From assembly GCF_020711235.1 (NCBI RefSeq), contig NZ_JAJFAV010000003.1, positions 62,001 to 126,000 on the forward strand: a DNA stretch of 64,000 nt, in the 5' to 3' direction. A program made the translations under genes and the position numbers. The stretch is from Hymenobacter sp. 15J16-1T3B. GTDB lineage: Bacteria > Bacteroidota > Bacteroidia > Cytophagales > Hymenobacteraceae. Positions 33,569 through 41,988 of the stretch are shown here, in pieces; position 1 is the first letter of the stretch; the number at the start of each line of letters is the position of its first letter. The notes below the pieces were generated by a model. It was given only the letters and a program-made list of their open reading frames with translations, made no database searches and was not told the origin of the DNA.

Positions 33569-34966
33569 ATGCCCATCGAATCCTACAACCCGTATACCGG
33601 CCGCTTGTTGCGCCGCTTCCGCCCATTTGCCTGGTCGAAAGTCGAACGAATCCTGGCCCAGAGCCACCGCGCCGCCGCTGCGTGGCGCCTCAGCTCCTTT
33701 GCCGAGCGCGCCCGCCTGATGCGCCGCGCCGCCGCGCTGCTGCGCGAGCGGGCCGACGAGCTGGCCCGCCTCATGGCCCTGGAAATGGGCAAACCCGTCG
33801 TCGACGGCCGGGCCGAAGCGCAGAAATGCGCCCTGTGCTGCGACTACTACGCCGAGCACGCCGAGCAATTTCTGGCCGACGAAGAAATCAAGACCGAGGC
33901 GCGGCACTCCTTTATCAGCCACGAGCCGCTGGGCGTGGTGCTGGCCGTGATGCCGTGGAATTTTCCCTTCTGGCAGGTGGTGCGCTTTGCCGCGCCCGCG
34001 CTGATGGCCGGCAACGTGGGCCTGCTCAAGCACGCGTCCAACGTGCCGCAGTGCGCCCTGGCGCTGGAAAAGATTTTCCACGACGCGGGCTTTCCGCCGG
34101 CCACTTTCCGCTCCCTGCTCATCGGCTCCGACCTCGTCGGCAAGCTCATCGAAGACGACCGGGTGCGGGCCGTCACGCTCACCGGCTCCGAGCCGGCCGG
34201 GGCGCAGGTAGCCGCCACGGCCGGCGCGCAGATCAAGAAAACCGTGCTGGAGCTCGGCGGCTCCGACGCCTTCATCGTGCTGGCCGACGCCGACCTGGCG
34301 CTGGCGGCCAAAACCGCCGCCCAGGCCCGCATGATCAACGCCGGGCAGAGCTGCATTGCCGCCAAGCGCTTCATCGTGGAGAAGCCCGTCGTGAAGGAGT
34401 TTATCAGCCAGATGAAAACCCACCTGCTGGCCCTGCGCACCGGCGACCCGCTGCTGGAAACCACCCAGTACGGCCCATTGGCCCGCCCCGATTTGGCCGA
34501 CGAGCTGACCGAGCAGGTCAACGACTCGGTGCAGGCCGGCGCCAAGGTGGAGCTGTTCGGCGGGCAGTCGGCGCCGGGCACGGCGCTGTTTCGGCCCATG
34601 ATTCTGTCGAACGTGAAGCCCGGGCAGCGCGCTTACCACGAGGAACTGTTCGGCCCGGTGGCCCTGGTGCTCGAAGCCAAGGACTCCGACGACGCCATCC
34701 GCTTGGCCAACGACTCGCGCTTCGGGCTGGGCGCCGCCATCTGGACCCGGGACGTGCGCCGCGGCGAGGCGCTGGCCCGGCGCATCGAGGCCGGGGCGGT
34801 GTTCGTCAACGCCTTGGTGAAGTCCTCGCCCGAAATGCCGTTTGGCGGGGTGAAGAAGTCGGGCTACGGCCGGGAGCTGAGCTACCTGGGCATCCGCGAG
34901 TTTGTGAACCAGAAGTCGGTGTGGGTGGCGCCGGCCCCCCAGGCCGAGGGCAAGAAAGTGGAGTAA
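33569..34966 (+). CDS. NAD(P)-dependent succinate-semialdehyde dehydrogenase family protein
   Basis: A 465-residue aldehyde dehydrogenase. It begins MPIESYNPYTGRLLRRF from the ATG at 33569. The catalytic Cys is in NAGQSCIAAKRF and the general base Glu in VLELGGSDAF; the cofactor-binding PWNFPFWQV and the C-terminal PFGGVKKSGYGREL are intact. The short length and SC-I-A context match the GabD/Sad-like group that oxidises succinic semialdehyde, but other aldehydes are possible. No gabT or other GABA gene is adjacent. A TTTTG element four bases before the start hints at a very short or leaderless mRNA. Confidence 0.92.
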   Translation: MPIESYNPYTGRLLRRFRPFAWSKVERILAQSHRAAAAWRLSSFAERARLMRRAAALLRERADELARLMALEMGKPVVDGRAEAQKCALCCDYYAEHAEQFLADEEIKTEARHSFISHEPLGVVLAVMPWNFPFWQVVRFAAPALMAGNVGLLKHASNVPQCALALEKIFHDAGFPPATFRSLLIGSDLVGKLIEDDRVRAVTLTGSEPAGAQVAATAGAQIKKTVLELGGSDAFIVLADADLALAAKTAAQARMINAGQSCIAAKRFIVEKPVVKEFISQMKTHLLALRTGDPLLETTQYGPLARPDLADELTEQVNDSVQAGAKVELFGGQSAPGTALFRPMILSNVKPGQRAYHEELFGPVALVLEAKDSDDAIRLANDSRFGLGAAIWTRDVRRGEALARRIEAGAVFVNALVKSSPEMPFGGVKKSGYGRELSYLGIREFVNQKSVWVAPAPQAEGKKVE

Positions 34967-34971
34967 TTGTG

Positions 34972-35127
34972 TTAGGGTCTGTGGACAGTAAGCAAAAAGA
35001 ACGTCATGCTGAGCCCCGCGAAGCAACTATACCGCTTCGTTGTCCGGTAGAGCTGCTTCGCGGGGCTCAGCATGACGTTCTAAAAAGCATTGGAGTGCTC
35101 TTTTGAGTTACTGTCCACACACCCTAG
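34972..35127. mobile_element. 156-bp MITE-like element
   Basis: Terminal 20-bp imperfect inverted repeats, TTAGGGTCTGTGGACAGTAA (34972-34991) and its near reverse complement at 35108-35127 (2 mismatches), enclose a perfect 28-bp inner inverted repeat (34998-35025 and 35054-35081) with core GTCATGCTGAGC. No coding capacity. The outer ends resemble those of a DNA transposon, so an IS elsewhere in the genome may mobilise it. Confidence 0.7.
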
Positions 35128-35352
35128 AGAAAAGTCGCTTTGAACTATCTAGAGACTTGAGCTGACGGCTGCTTGTCGCCGCGGCGGAAGGCGAAGCCAA
35201 ATTTCGCTTGTTCCTCCAGGCCGTCAGGTCAAGCTGGTTGAATGCCGGTCAACGAAGCAGTAGCGAGGCTTGGCTTTCCGCCGCGGCGGAAAGCGGACGC
35301 CACGTGGAGCGTAACGTTCTGGGGTGTTGCCCGCTCGGCCTCACGCACCGGC
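35128..35352. other. Spacer with an imperfect inverted repeat
   Basis: CGCCGCGGCGGAAGGCGAAGCC near 35178 (shown in part) is imperfectly repeated in inverse orientation near 35265-35290 (TTGGCTTTCCGCCGCGGCGG). No gene is recognised. It may be a worn mobile or REP-like repeat next to the MITE-like element. Confidence 0.4.
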
Positions 35353-36150
35353 TCAGGCGTAGCCCAGCACCCGGTACACCACGTAGCCGCTGAGTTCGTG
35401 CAGCAGCAGGCTCCAGCGGCTGAGCGCATCGGCGTCGGGTATCAGCCAGTAGCTGGGCGCGGCGCTGCGGTCGGTGGTGACGAAGCCGGCCGGAAAGGGT
35501 GTCGGGTGCAGGCCCACGCGCTGAAAGCAGCCCAGGGCCCGGCGCTGGTGAAAGGCGGAGGTGATGAGCACCAGCGACTTCACGTCGGGGTGGTGGGCCA
35601 GCAGCTCCTTGGTGTAGAGGGCGTTTTCGCGGGTGTTGCGGCTGCGCTCTTCCAGCCAAATGTCGCGGGCCGGCACGTCGGCCAAGCGCAGGAGCACGTA
35701 CAGCTCGCGCGCCTCGGTGCGGCCGCGCGCGCCCTCGAGCAGCCCCGAACCCCCCGAAATGATGATGCGCCGGATGCGGCCGGCCCGGTACAGCCACAGG
35801 GCGTTGGTGAGGCGGTCGGCGCCGCGGCCCAGGTACACCCGGTCGTGCGGCGACTTGCGCCCGTCGCCGATGCCGGTGAGCAGCACGCCCGCGTCGTGGG
35901 GGCCGCCGAGCCGGCGCAGCCCCACCGGCGGCAGCTCCCAGGCCAGCAGGGCTTCGTTGACGAGGGCGTTGTTGGTACCGAGCAGAAACAGCCCGAGCAC
36001 GACCAGCAGCAAGGTGCGGCGGCGGGCCGGGCGGCGCGTGAGCAAAGCGGCCAGCAGCAGCCCGAGCAGCCACAGGGCCGGCAGCAGCAGAAAGTCGAGG
36101 AGTTTGGAGAGCAGGAAAAACACGGCCGCAAAGCTACGCCGCGGCGCCAT
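35353..36150 (-). CDS. YdcF family (DUF218) membrane protein
   Basis: A 265-residue protein with two N-terminal transmembrane segments (about 8-35 and 45-60) and a DUF218 domain. Family marks are VLLTGIGDG, IIISGGSG, ERSRNTRENALYTKELL and LVLITSAFHQRRAL. Related proteins (SanA, ElyC, YdcF) act in envelope and cell-wall precursor metabolism. Length is normal. Its 5' end is 48 bp from the thioredoxin-like gene stop on the same strand. Confidence 0.88.
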   Translation of the reverse strand: MAPRRSFAAVFFLLSKLLDFLLLPALWLLGLLLAALLTRRPARRRTLLLVVLGLFLLGTNNALVNEALLAWELPPVGLRRLGGPHDAGVLLTGIGDGRKSPHDRVYLGRGADRLTNALWLYRAGRIRRIIISGGSGLLEGARGRTEARELYVLLRLADVPARDIWLEERSRNTRENALYTKELLAHHPDVKSLVLITSAFHQRRALGCFQRVGLHPTPFPAGFVTTDRSAAPSYWLIPDADALSRWSLLLHELSGYVVYRVLGYA

Positions 36151-36198
36151 TTGGTTGGCGGCCGGCCCCGCGGGCGCGGACGCCGCAGCGCCTCCGCC

Positions 36199-36555
36199 TT
36201 ACGCCCGGAGCGGTACGAAAGCCCGCAGACGGTCGAGCATCTGCCGCACGTCGGCTTCGGTGGTCAGTGCGTCGCACTCCAGCAGCTGGCCCTGGCAGTA
36301 GCTCACGAAGAACGGGGCCACTTTCTGCTGCATCAGCTTTTTGGCTACCGGGTTCTGGTCGGAATTCAGGCGCAGAAACAGAATGGGTTCGTAGGCCGGG
36401 TCATCGGCAAACTGGGCGAAGGGCGGGGCCAGCAGCTCGCAGACGGCGCAATTCGCGGAGGTGAACTTGGCGAAGACCTTCAGGTGGTCGTGGGTGTAAT
36501 GGCGGAGGCCTTCGTCGTCGGTGTCGTGTACGCGCTGGCGGTTGGCGTCTTTCAT
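36199..36555 (-). CDS. Thioredoxin-like protein
   Basis: A 118-residue cytosolic thioredoxin-fold protein from the ATG at 36555 (MKDANRQRVHDTDDEG). The active-site motif is SANCAVCELL (CAVC, not the usual CGPC), followed by the fold elements ILFLRLNSDQNPVAKKLM and the cis-Pro segment KVAPFFVSYCQG. The CAVC pair suggests a redox role, but the changed dipeptide shifts its potential. It lies upstream of YdcF on the same strand, so a small two-gene unit is possible. There is no signal peptide. Confidence 0.8.
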   Translation of the reverse strand: MKDANRQRVHDTDDEGLRHYTHDHLKVFAKFTSANCAVCELLAPPFAQFADDPAYEPILFLRLNSDQNPVAKKLMQQKVAPFFVSYCQGQLLECDALTTEADVRQMLDRLRAFVPLRA

Positions 36556-36647
36556 GGGGGCGGGCGAGGGTAAAGCAGCGGGCGGAGCCAAGATGCCCGC
36601 TTGTACGAAAACCGCCGGCCCGCGGCTCAAAACCGGATAAATCCAAA

Positions 36648-36685
36648 CGCCCCGGGCCAGGCCGGCAACGACCTAACCCGGGGCG
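36648..36685 (-). terminator. Terminator-like hairpin after the DUF885 gene
   Basis: CGCCCCGGG (36648-36656) pairs with CCCGGGGCG (36677-36685), with a short T-containing stretch after it on the minus strand. Confidence 0.5.
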
Positions 36686-36705
36686 CCCGTTGGAAGCCGG
36701 CGGCC

Positions 36706-38475
36706 TTAGCGTAGCATCATCCGGCGGATGTACTTCACCGGGGCGCTGCCGTAGCTGAGAAACTGCTCGTTGAAGTTTTTCAAGTCGAAGGACTTGCCTT
36801 GTTTTTGCTTCAGCTCGTCGCGCAGGGCCATGATTTCGCTGTAGCCGGTGAAGTAGGAGCTGAGCTGCACCTGGCTGAGCGTGGCGCGGCGCCACTTGTT
36901 GCGCGCTTCCGCCTCCTCCTGAAAGCCGTCGCGCATGAGCAGCTGCACGGCCTGGGGCTCGGCGATGGTGCCCGTCTGCACGAGGTGGTCGAGGATGGTG
37001 TTGAGCGTCACGCGCATGTTCCACTTGTCCCACATCAGCCAGATTTCGTCGGAGCCACCGGCGTAGCCGCTTTCCAGCATCATGCGCTCGGCGTACACGG
37101 CCCAACCCTCGATCATGGCTCCGTTGCCGAGCACTGCTTTGATGATGCTGGGCGAGCGGTTGGCGTACACGAGCTGGGTGTAGTGGCCCGGAATGGCTTC
37201 GTGGATGTTGAGAATCTGCAGGGTATAGTCGTTGTACTCGCGCAGGTAGCTTTCGGCCTGGGCGGCGGGCTGCCCGTCCAGCGGCTCCACGTTGTAATAG
37301 GTGTCGGCGCCCTTGTCGTAGGGCCCCGGGGCCGAGACGGAGGCGCCCGCACCCGAGCCGCGCATGTACAGCGGCGTTTCGCGCACCACTAGCGGCTTGG
37401 TGGGGTCCTGGGTGAGCAGCTTCTTGGCGTCGACGAACTGCACGAGCTGCGGAATCTGCTGGCGCACCGCGGCCACGAAGCCGGCCGGCGGGGCGTGCTT
37501 CTCCGAGAGTTTGCGAATCACCTCCCGGATGCGGGCGAGCGTGTCGGCGGGCAGGGGCTGGCCGGCAAAATACTTTGGCCAGAGGCGGGTGGCGCGCCGG
37601 TTCATGTCTTGCAGCAACTCCTGCTTGTGGGCCTGGGCGCGGCGAAACACATCGTCGGCCGAGGCGCTGGCCACGATGTCGTAGCGGAATTTCTGCTCGA
37701 ACAGCTCGGGCCCGATGCGGAAGCTGCGCCGGGCCTGGGGCCGCAGCTCCTTGTCCAGAAAGTGCACGTACTCCTGCATGGCCTGCCGAGTGGTTTCGAT
37801 GCGGGCGCGCAGCTCGTCTTTCTCGCGGGCGGGCAGCTCGGCGCGGTTCACGGAGTCGAGCAGGGCCGGCCCGAACACCTCCAGGCCGCCGCGGTTCTGC
37901 AGAATGGCCAGTTCCAGGTGCTCCTTGGTGGGGTTGCGCAGGTTGTTTTCGGCGGCGGCGTAGTACTCCGTGGCCCGGTTGATTTTGCTGGAAATGCTGC
38001 GCAGGCGGGCGGCCAGCGGCTGGTAGCGCCCGTTCAGGATTTCGGCTACCGGCTCGGAGAGGTTGTACTGGGCCGGGTTCCACTCCCAGCCGCGCAGCGT
38101 GTCGTTTTGCCAGCGCGTGGTCCGCAGCTGGTTGACCATCATCAGGTAGTCGGTCTGGTTGTTGGGCGAGAGGCTGTCGAAGGCAAAGCCCCGCAGCTCC
38201 TTGAGCCCGCGGGCGGCGGCTTGGTTTTCCACCTGCCGGCGCCCGGCCGTCGGGATGAAGAGCACGGCGTCGTACTTGTGAAAGCCCTGCGAGGACGCCC
38301 AGCCGGGGTTGTAGTACCAGAGCGAGTCGATAAACCGCTCCTTGTAGCGGTCGAAGCCGATGTCGGCGGGCGAGGCCTGGGCGGAGTCGGAGTCGGCGCG
38401 GCGCTGGCAGGCAGAGGTGCTCAGCGCACCGGCCACAACGAGCAAGCCCAGCAGGCGGGAGTAGGAGTGGGGCAT
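36706..38475 (-). CDS. DUF885 lipoprotein, probable metallopeptidase
   Basis: A 589-residue lipoprotein; the start at 38475 gives a lipobox TSAC (Cys about 23). The DUF885 family is thought to contain zinc peptidases, and the segment IHEAIPGHYTQLVYAN holds the HE-x3-GH metal motif. Other conserved parts are AERMMLESGYAGGS and MRDGFQEEAEARNKW. Length is usual. It would act in the periplasm or at the surface on peptides. The upstream H-NOX gene is divergent; a terminator-like hairpin lies downstream. Confidence 0.88.
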   Translation of the reverse strand: MPHSYSRLLGLLVVAGALSTSACQRRADSDSAQASPADIGFDRYKERFIDSLWYYNPGWASSQGFHKYDAVLFIPTAGRRQVENQAAARGLKELRGFAFDSLSPNNQTDYLMMVNQLRTTRWQNDTLRGWEWNPAQYNLSEPVAEILNGRYQPLAARLRSISSKINRATEYYAAAENNLRNPTKEHLELAILQNRGGLEVFGPALLDSVNRAELPAREKDELRARIETTRQAMQEYVHFLDKELRPQARRSFRIGPELFEQKFRYDIVASASADDVFRRAQAHKQELLQDMNRRATRLWPKYFAGQPLPADTLARIREVIRKLSEKHAPPAGFVAAVRQQIPQLVQFVDAKKLLTQDPTKPLVVRETPLYMRGSGAGASVSAPGPYDKGADTYYNVEPLDGQPAAQAESYLREYNDYTLQILNIHEAIPGHYTQLVYANRSPSIIKAVLGNGAMIEGWAVYAERMMLESGYAGGSDEIWLMWDKWNMRVTLNTILDHLVQTGTIAEPQAVQLLMRDGFQEEAEARNKWRRATLSQVQLSSYFTGYSEIMALRDELKQKQGKSFDLKNFNEQFLSYGSAPVKYIRRMMLR

Positions 38476-38666
38476 AGACGAAACGGTTGGGCCGACAAGG
38501 TAGCGGCAAATCCGGCCGGGGCAGCACGCCCGCCGGCCCCAGCGGCGCCGGGGCCCCACGCCCGCGCGGCCTACCGGCCCGGGCGGGCCGGTATTTTCAC
38601 CGCTGCCCGGGCGCACTTGTACGGTTGTGTTGTATTTTCTCCGGACTTTTGGGCTTTCTTCCCCTT

Positions 38667-39209
38667 ATGCACGGCACCATCTTTACCCTGCTCAAGCGCT
38701 ACGTGCAGACGCAGTACGACCACAGCGCCTGGATCCGCCTCGTGGAAGCGGCCGGCATCAGTGGCCTGGACTTCGACCACAAGCACGTGTACCCCGACGA
38801 GCACATGTACGCCCTGGTGGGCCATGCCGCCGCGATGACCGGCATTCCGGCTGCCGAGCTGCAGGAAAAATTCGGCGAGTACCTCGTGCCCGACCTGCTG
38901 TATATGTACCAGAAGCTCATGGACCCGAGCTGGCGCACCCTGGAAATGCTGGAGCACACCGAGCAGGTGATGCACAAGCGGGTGCGCGAGGAGCACGAAG
39001 ACAACGCCCCGCCTGTGCTCGACGTGCGCCGCGTGGGCCCCGACGAGGTGGTGGTGGAGTACGTGTCGAAGCGGCGCATGGGCGCGCTGGCCGTGGGCAT
39101 CGTGCGCGGCCTGGCCGTGTACTTCGACGAGGCCGACCGCATCGAGGTGACGCCCACCACCCGCGAAGACGGGGAGCACGTGCACATTCGGGTGCGCCGG
39201 CGGGCATAA
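38667..39209 (+). CDS. Heme NO-binding (H-NOX/HNOB) domain protein
   Basis: A 180-residue single-domain gas sensor starting MHGTIFTLLKRYVQ. The Y-x-S-x-R heme-contact motif is present (VEYVSKRRM) and the proximal ligand is probably H103 (EQVMHKRV), at the expected place before the NAPP segment. It binds heme and senses NO, possibly O2. Unlike most H-NOX genes it has no histidine kinase, diguanylate cyclase or NosP gene beside it: the DUF885 gene is divergent and an arsenosugar gene follows. Its output partner is unknown. Confidence 0.88.
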   Translation: MHGTIFTLLKRYVQTQYDHSAWIRLVEAAGISGLDFDHKHVYPDEHMYALVGHAAAMTGIPAAELQEKFGEYLVPDLLYMYQKLMDPSWRTLEMLEHTEQVMHKRVREEHEDNAPPVLDVRRVGPDEVVVEYVSKRRMGALAVGIVRGLAVYFDEADRIEVTPTTREDGEHVHIRVRRRA

Positions 39210-39279
39210 CTTCCCGCCGCCTTCCTTTTCACCCGGCCGCCAATCCGAACTCCGCGCGGCTACGTTTGTTGACCTTACT

Positions 39280-39618
39280 ATGGACAAGAGCACCTACTAC
39301 AACCCGGCCGACTTGGCCAAATTTGGCAACATCACCGAGTGGCAGGCCGACATGGGCCGCAAGTTCTTCGACTACTACGGAGAGGTCTTCAAGGAAGGCG
39401 CCCTTTCGGAGCGCGAAAAAGCCCTGATTGCCCTGGCCGTGGCCCACGCCGTGCAATGCCCCTACTGCATCGACGCTTACACCACCGACTCCCTGCAAAA
39501 GGGCGCCGACGAAGCCCAGATGATGGAGGCCGTGCACGTGGCCGCGGCCATCAAGGGCGGGGCGGTGCTCGTGCACGGGGTGCAGATGATGAACAAGGCC
39601 AAGGAACTCTCGATGTAG
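39280..39618 (+). CDS. Arsenosugar biosynthesis-associated peroxidase-like protein
   Basis: A 112-residue carboxymuconolactone-decarboxylase/AhpD-like protein. The redox pair is CPYC in HAVQCPYCIDAYTTDSL, but the AhpD proton-relay His is replaced (IDAY), as in the arsenosugar-associated subgroup. The sequence matches the small protein encoded next to ArsS in many bacteria. A TACGTTTG -7-like box at about 39261-39268 precedes the ATG closely. The next genes, rhodanese and TIGR04282 transferase, belong to the same cluster type; arsS itself is not present here. Confidence 0.85.
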   Translation: MDKSTYYNPADLAKFGNITEWQADMGRKFFDYYGEVFKEGALSEREKALIALAVAHAVQCPYCIDAYTTDSLQKGADEAQMMEAVHVAAAIKGGAVLVHGVQMMNKAKELSM

Positions 39619-39622
39619 CATT

Positions 39623-39680
39623 TGATGTGCTGATGTGTTGCATGCGCTGGAATGACCATCAGCACATCAGCACATTAACC
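39623..39680. repeat. Octamer TGATGTGC repeats forming a 13-bp hairpin
   Basis: TGATGTGC and TGATGTGT at 39623-39638 face inverted copies ATCAGCAC twice at 39658-39673. ATGTGCTGATGTG pairs with CACATCAGCACAT (39663-39675). It fills almost the whole gap before the rhodanese start at 39682. Confidence 0.75.
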
Positions 39681-39681
39681 A

Positions 39682-40215
39682 ATGAACGTGAAACGACTCT
39701 TGCTGATGTGGTCTGCCCTGCTGGCGCTGGCCGGTTGCGGCTCGGCCCAGACGAAAACGCCCGCCCAGGACGTGTCGCCGGCGTACGCGGCCCTGCTCAA
39801 GACCATGTACAAGAACACGGTGCCCACCGTGACGGCCGCCGAGCTGGCGCAGCTGCGCCAGCAGCGGCCGGGCCTGGCGCTGCTCGACACGCGCACCGCC
39901 GCGGAGTACAACGTAAGCCACCTCGCCGGGGCCCGGTTCGTGGATTACGACGCCTTCACGGCCGCTGCCGTGCGCGACTTGCCCCGTGAGCAGCCGGTGG
40001 TGGTGTACTGCTCGGTGGGGGTGCGCTCCGAGCGCATCGGCGAGCAGCTGCGGGCCCTAGGCTTCCGCGACGTGCGCAACCTCTACGGCGGCCTCTTCCA
40101 GTGGTCGAACGAAGCCCGCCCGCTCGTCGACGCCCACGGCCCGACGCAGCGCGTGCACCCGTACTCGGCCCTGTGGGGCGCCTGGCTTACCCGCGGCGAA
40201 AAAGCCTACAACTAA
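39682..40215 (+). CDS. Rhodanese-like lipoprotein
   Basis: A 177-residue lipoprotein with lipobox LAGC (Cys about 19) and one rhodanese domain. The catalytic Cys is in VVVYCSVGVRSERIG, and LLDTRTAAEYNVSHLAGA is the typical CH2A-like motif. It would sit in the periplasm and transfer or bind sulfur or selenium. Such rhodaneses often occur in arsenosugar clusters between ArsS and the TIGR04282 protein, and the order here agrees apart from the missing ArsS. Flanked on both sides by octamer repeats. Confidence 0.9.
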   Translation: MNVKRLLLMWSALLALAGCGSAQTKTPAQDVSPAYAALLKTMYKNTVPTVTAAELAQLRQQRPGLALLDTRTAAEYNVSHLAGARFVDYDAFTAAAVRDLPREQPVVVYCSVGVRSERIGEQLRALGFRDVRNLYGGLFQWSNEARPLVDAHGPTQRVHPYSALWGAWLTRGEKAYN

Positions 40216-40314
40216 TGTGCTGATGCGTTGGAAGGAGCTGGGGGCTGATGGCCGTTTTGTCATCAGCACCTCCGCTCATTTCAGCTCAGCAGCACACCAC
40301 CGCATTAGCACATT
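40214..40314. repeat. Long-range inverted repeat around an octamer-derived spacer
   Basis: AATGTGCTGATGCG (40214-40227) pairs with CGCATTAGCACATT (40301-40314) with one mismatch. It uses the same GTGCTGATG words as the preceding spacer and lies just before the GTG start at 40322. Confidence 0.65.
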
Positions 40315-40321
40315 ACCCGAC

Positions 40322-40927
40322 GTGTCCGACGAGCACCTGCTCATCTTCGCCCGCTACCCCGAGCTGGGCAAGGTGAAAACCCGTTTGGCCGCTGGCCTCG
40401 GCGAAGAAGCGGCCCTGAGCATCTACCGGCAGCTGCTGGCGCACACCCGCGCGGCCGTGGCCCCGCTGCCCGCCGCCCGCACGCTCTGGCTGGCCGCCGC
40501 CCCGCCCCCGGCCGCGGGGCCGCTCTGGCCCGGCACCGCCCAGCAGCTGCAGCCCGTCGGGGCCGACCTGGGCCAGCGCATGGCCCACGCCTTTGCCGCG
40601 GCCTTTGCCCAAGGCGCCCGGCGCGTGGTCGTCATCGGCACCGACTGCCCGGGCCTGCGCACCGAACTGCTGGCCACGGCCTTCGAGCAGCTGCGCCACC
40701 ACGACGTGGTGCTCGGGCCGGCGGCCGACGGCGGCTACTACCTGCTGGGCCTGGGCCAGCCGCAGCCGGCACTGTTCGAGGGCATCCGTTGGAGCACCGA
40801 CTCGGTGCTGCGCGACACGCTGGCCATTGCCGAGCGGCAGCGCCTGACCGTGGCCCGGCTGCCCACCCTGCAGGACGTGGACACGGCCGAGGACTGGCAG
40901 CGCTGGCAAGCCGCGGCGCAGGGCTGA
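40322..40927 (+). CDS. TIGR04282 arsenosugar biosynthesis glycosyltransferase
   Basis: A 201-residue GT-A-like transferase (DUF2064). The start is taken as the GTG at 40322 (MSDEHLLIFARYPELGKVKT), because the frame upstream is repeat sequence. Conserved parts are FARYPELGKVKTRLA, VVIGTDCPGL, LGPAADGGYYLLGL and DVDTAEDWQRW. The family is placed in arsenosugar synthesis clusters with radical SAM ArsS. Only the peroxidase-like gene, rhodanese and this gene are present here. A related nucleotidyl-type function is possible. Confidence 0.87.
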   Translation: MSDEHLLIFARYPELGKVKTRLAAGLGEEAALSIYRQLLAHTRAAVAPLPAARTLWLAAAPPPAAGPLWPGTAQQLQPVGADLGQRMAHAFAAAFAQGARRVVVIGTDCPGLRTELLATAFEQLRHHDVVLGPAADGGYYLLGLGQPQPALFEGIRWSTDSVLRDTLAIAERQRLTVARLPTLQDVDTAEDWQRWQAAAQG

Positions 40928-40964
40928 CGGCTGGCGCGTACCTTGCGCCGCTATTTCGCCGCGT

Positions 40965-41870
40965 ATGCTTGCTTGTTCTTTTCGTTTCGCCCTTCGCTTC
41001 TGCACCGGGGCACTGCTTGGGGCTTTGCTGCTCCCCGGTTGCGGCCCGTCGGACCCGGCCACCGAGCGGGCCGGCGCCGACCAGTACCCACAGGCGCTGA
41101 CGCCGCTGCACCGGTATTTCAACGTGCATTGGGCCCAGCACAAGCGCTGGGACGACGGCCTGGCCGAAGTGGCGACTTACGCGGCCCAGCGGGTAGTCTA
41201 CGACCAGCCGCGGGCCTACGAGCTGACCATCATCACGGTGAAGGAGGACTTTAACCGGGCCTTCGACGTGAAAACGGACGATTACCAGCGCGAGGACCTG
41301 TTTGCGGTGATGAAGGTCAACGAGTTCTGCCAGATTCCGACCGACAATTACCCCTACCACTACCTCACCTCCCTGTTTTTCCGGCGCGAGGACCCGCTGC
41401 AGCTGCACAAAATGACCAGCTCTTCCCAGGAGTGGTGCGGCAACACGTTCAAGGCCCTCACCCAGCAGTCGCAAGGGTACCAGCTGAGCTACAACTCCTA
41501 CTGGGACGGGCAGGGCACCGGGCAGCGCACGCTGCCCTTGGATGTGGTGCTCGAAGATGCCTTGCCCTACACCCTGCGCAGCCTGCGCTTCAACGACGAG
41601 CCGCTGTTTGAGCTGAACGTGCTCGAAACCCAGCAAACCAGCAAGGCCGCCGAGCCCAAGCGCTACCGCGCCGAAGTGCGCACCGCCCGCGCCGCCGACG
41701 GCGAGGCCCCGCGCCCGGCCTGGCGCGTGAGCGTGCGCCTGGAGCGCGGCAAGGACAACGTGTACTGGTTCGACCAGCAGTACCCGCACTTGCTGCTCAA
41801 GCACACCGCCTGGGACGGCCGCACGCTGCTGCTAAAAACCGAGCGGCGCTACGCCTACTGGCAGCACTAA
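40965..41870 (+). CDS. Uncharacterised lipoprotein, about 300 residues
   Basis: A 301-residue lipoprotein with lipobox LPGC (Cys about 26). Conserved-looking stretches are YFNVHWAQHKRWDDGLAEV, YELTIITVKEDFN, MKVNEFCQIPTDNYPYHYL and WDGRTLLLKTERRYAYWQH. The fold appears mainly beta. Similar proteins in this phylum carry automatic names such as septum formation inhibitor Maf, but no Maf motif is visible and I do not adopt that name. It begins 37 bp after the TIGR04282 gene and could share its transcript. Function is unknown. Confidence 0.8.
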   Translation: MLACSFRFALRFCTGALLGALLLPGCGPSDPATERAGADQYPQALTPLHRYFNVHWAQHKRWDDGLAEVATYAAQRVVYDQPRAYELTIITVKEDFNRAFDVKTDDYQREDLFAVMKVNEFCQIPTDNYPYHYLTSLFFRREDPLQLHKMTSSSQEWCGNTFKALTQQSQGYQLSYNSYWDGQGTGQRTLPLDVVLEDALPYTLRSLRFNDEPLFELNVLETQQTSKAAEPKRYRAEVRTARAADGEAPRPAWRVSVRLERGKDNVYWFDQQYPHLLLKHTAWDGRTLLLKTERRYAYWQH

Positions 41871-41988
41871 CGTAACGACGACGCCTCGCGTCGCGGCCGG
41901 CGCTGAAGCTGCGCGTGCGGGCGGCGTCGCTCCGCCGAAGCGCATGTGCTTCAGCAATTAAGCCGCCTTGCGTCGCCGCAACACCCGC

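Noticed and set aside
34972-35127. Rho-independent terminator for the semialdehyde dehydrogenase gene.
   Set aside because: The inner hairpin could end transcription, but the outer paired 20-bp ends and total layout fit a MITE-like element better.
40965-41870. Naming the lipoprotein as Maf.
   Set aside because: It has a lipobox and no Maf nucleotide-pyrophosphatase motif; such names in databases appear to be carried over.
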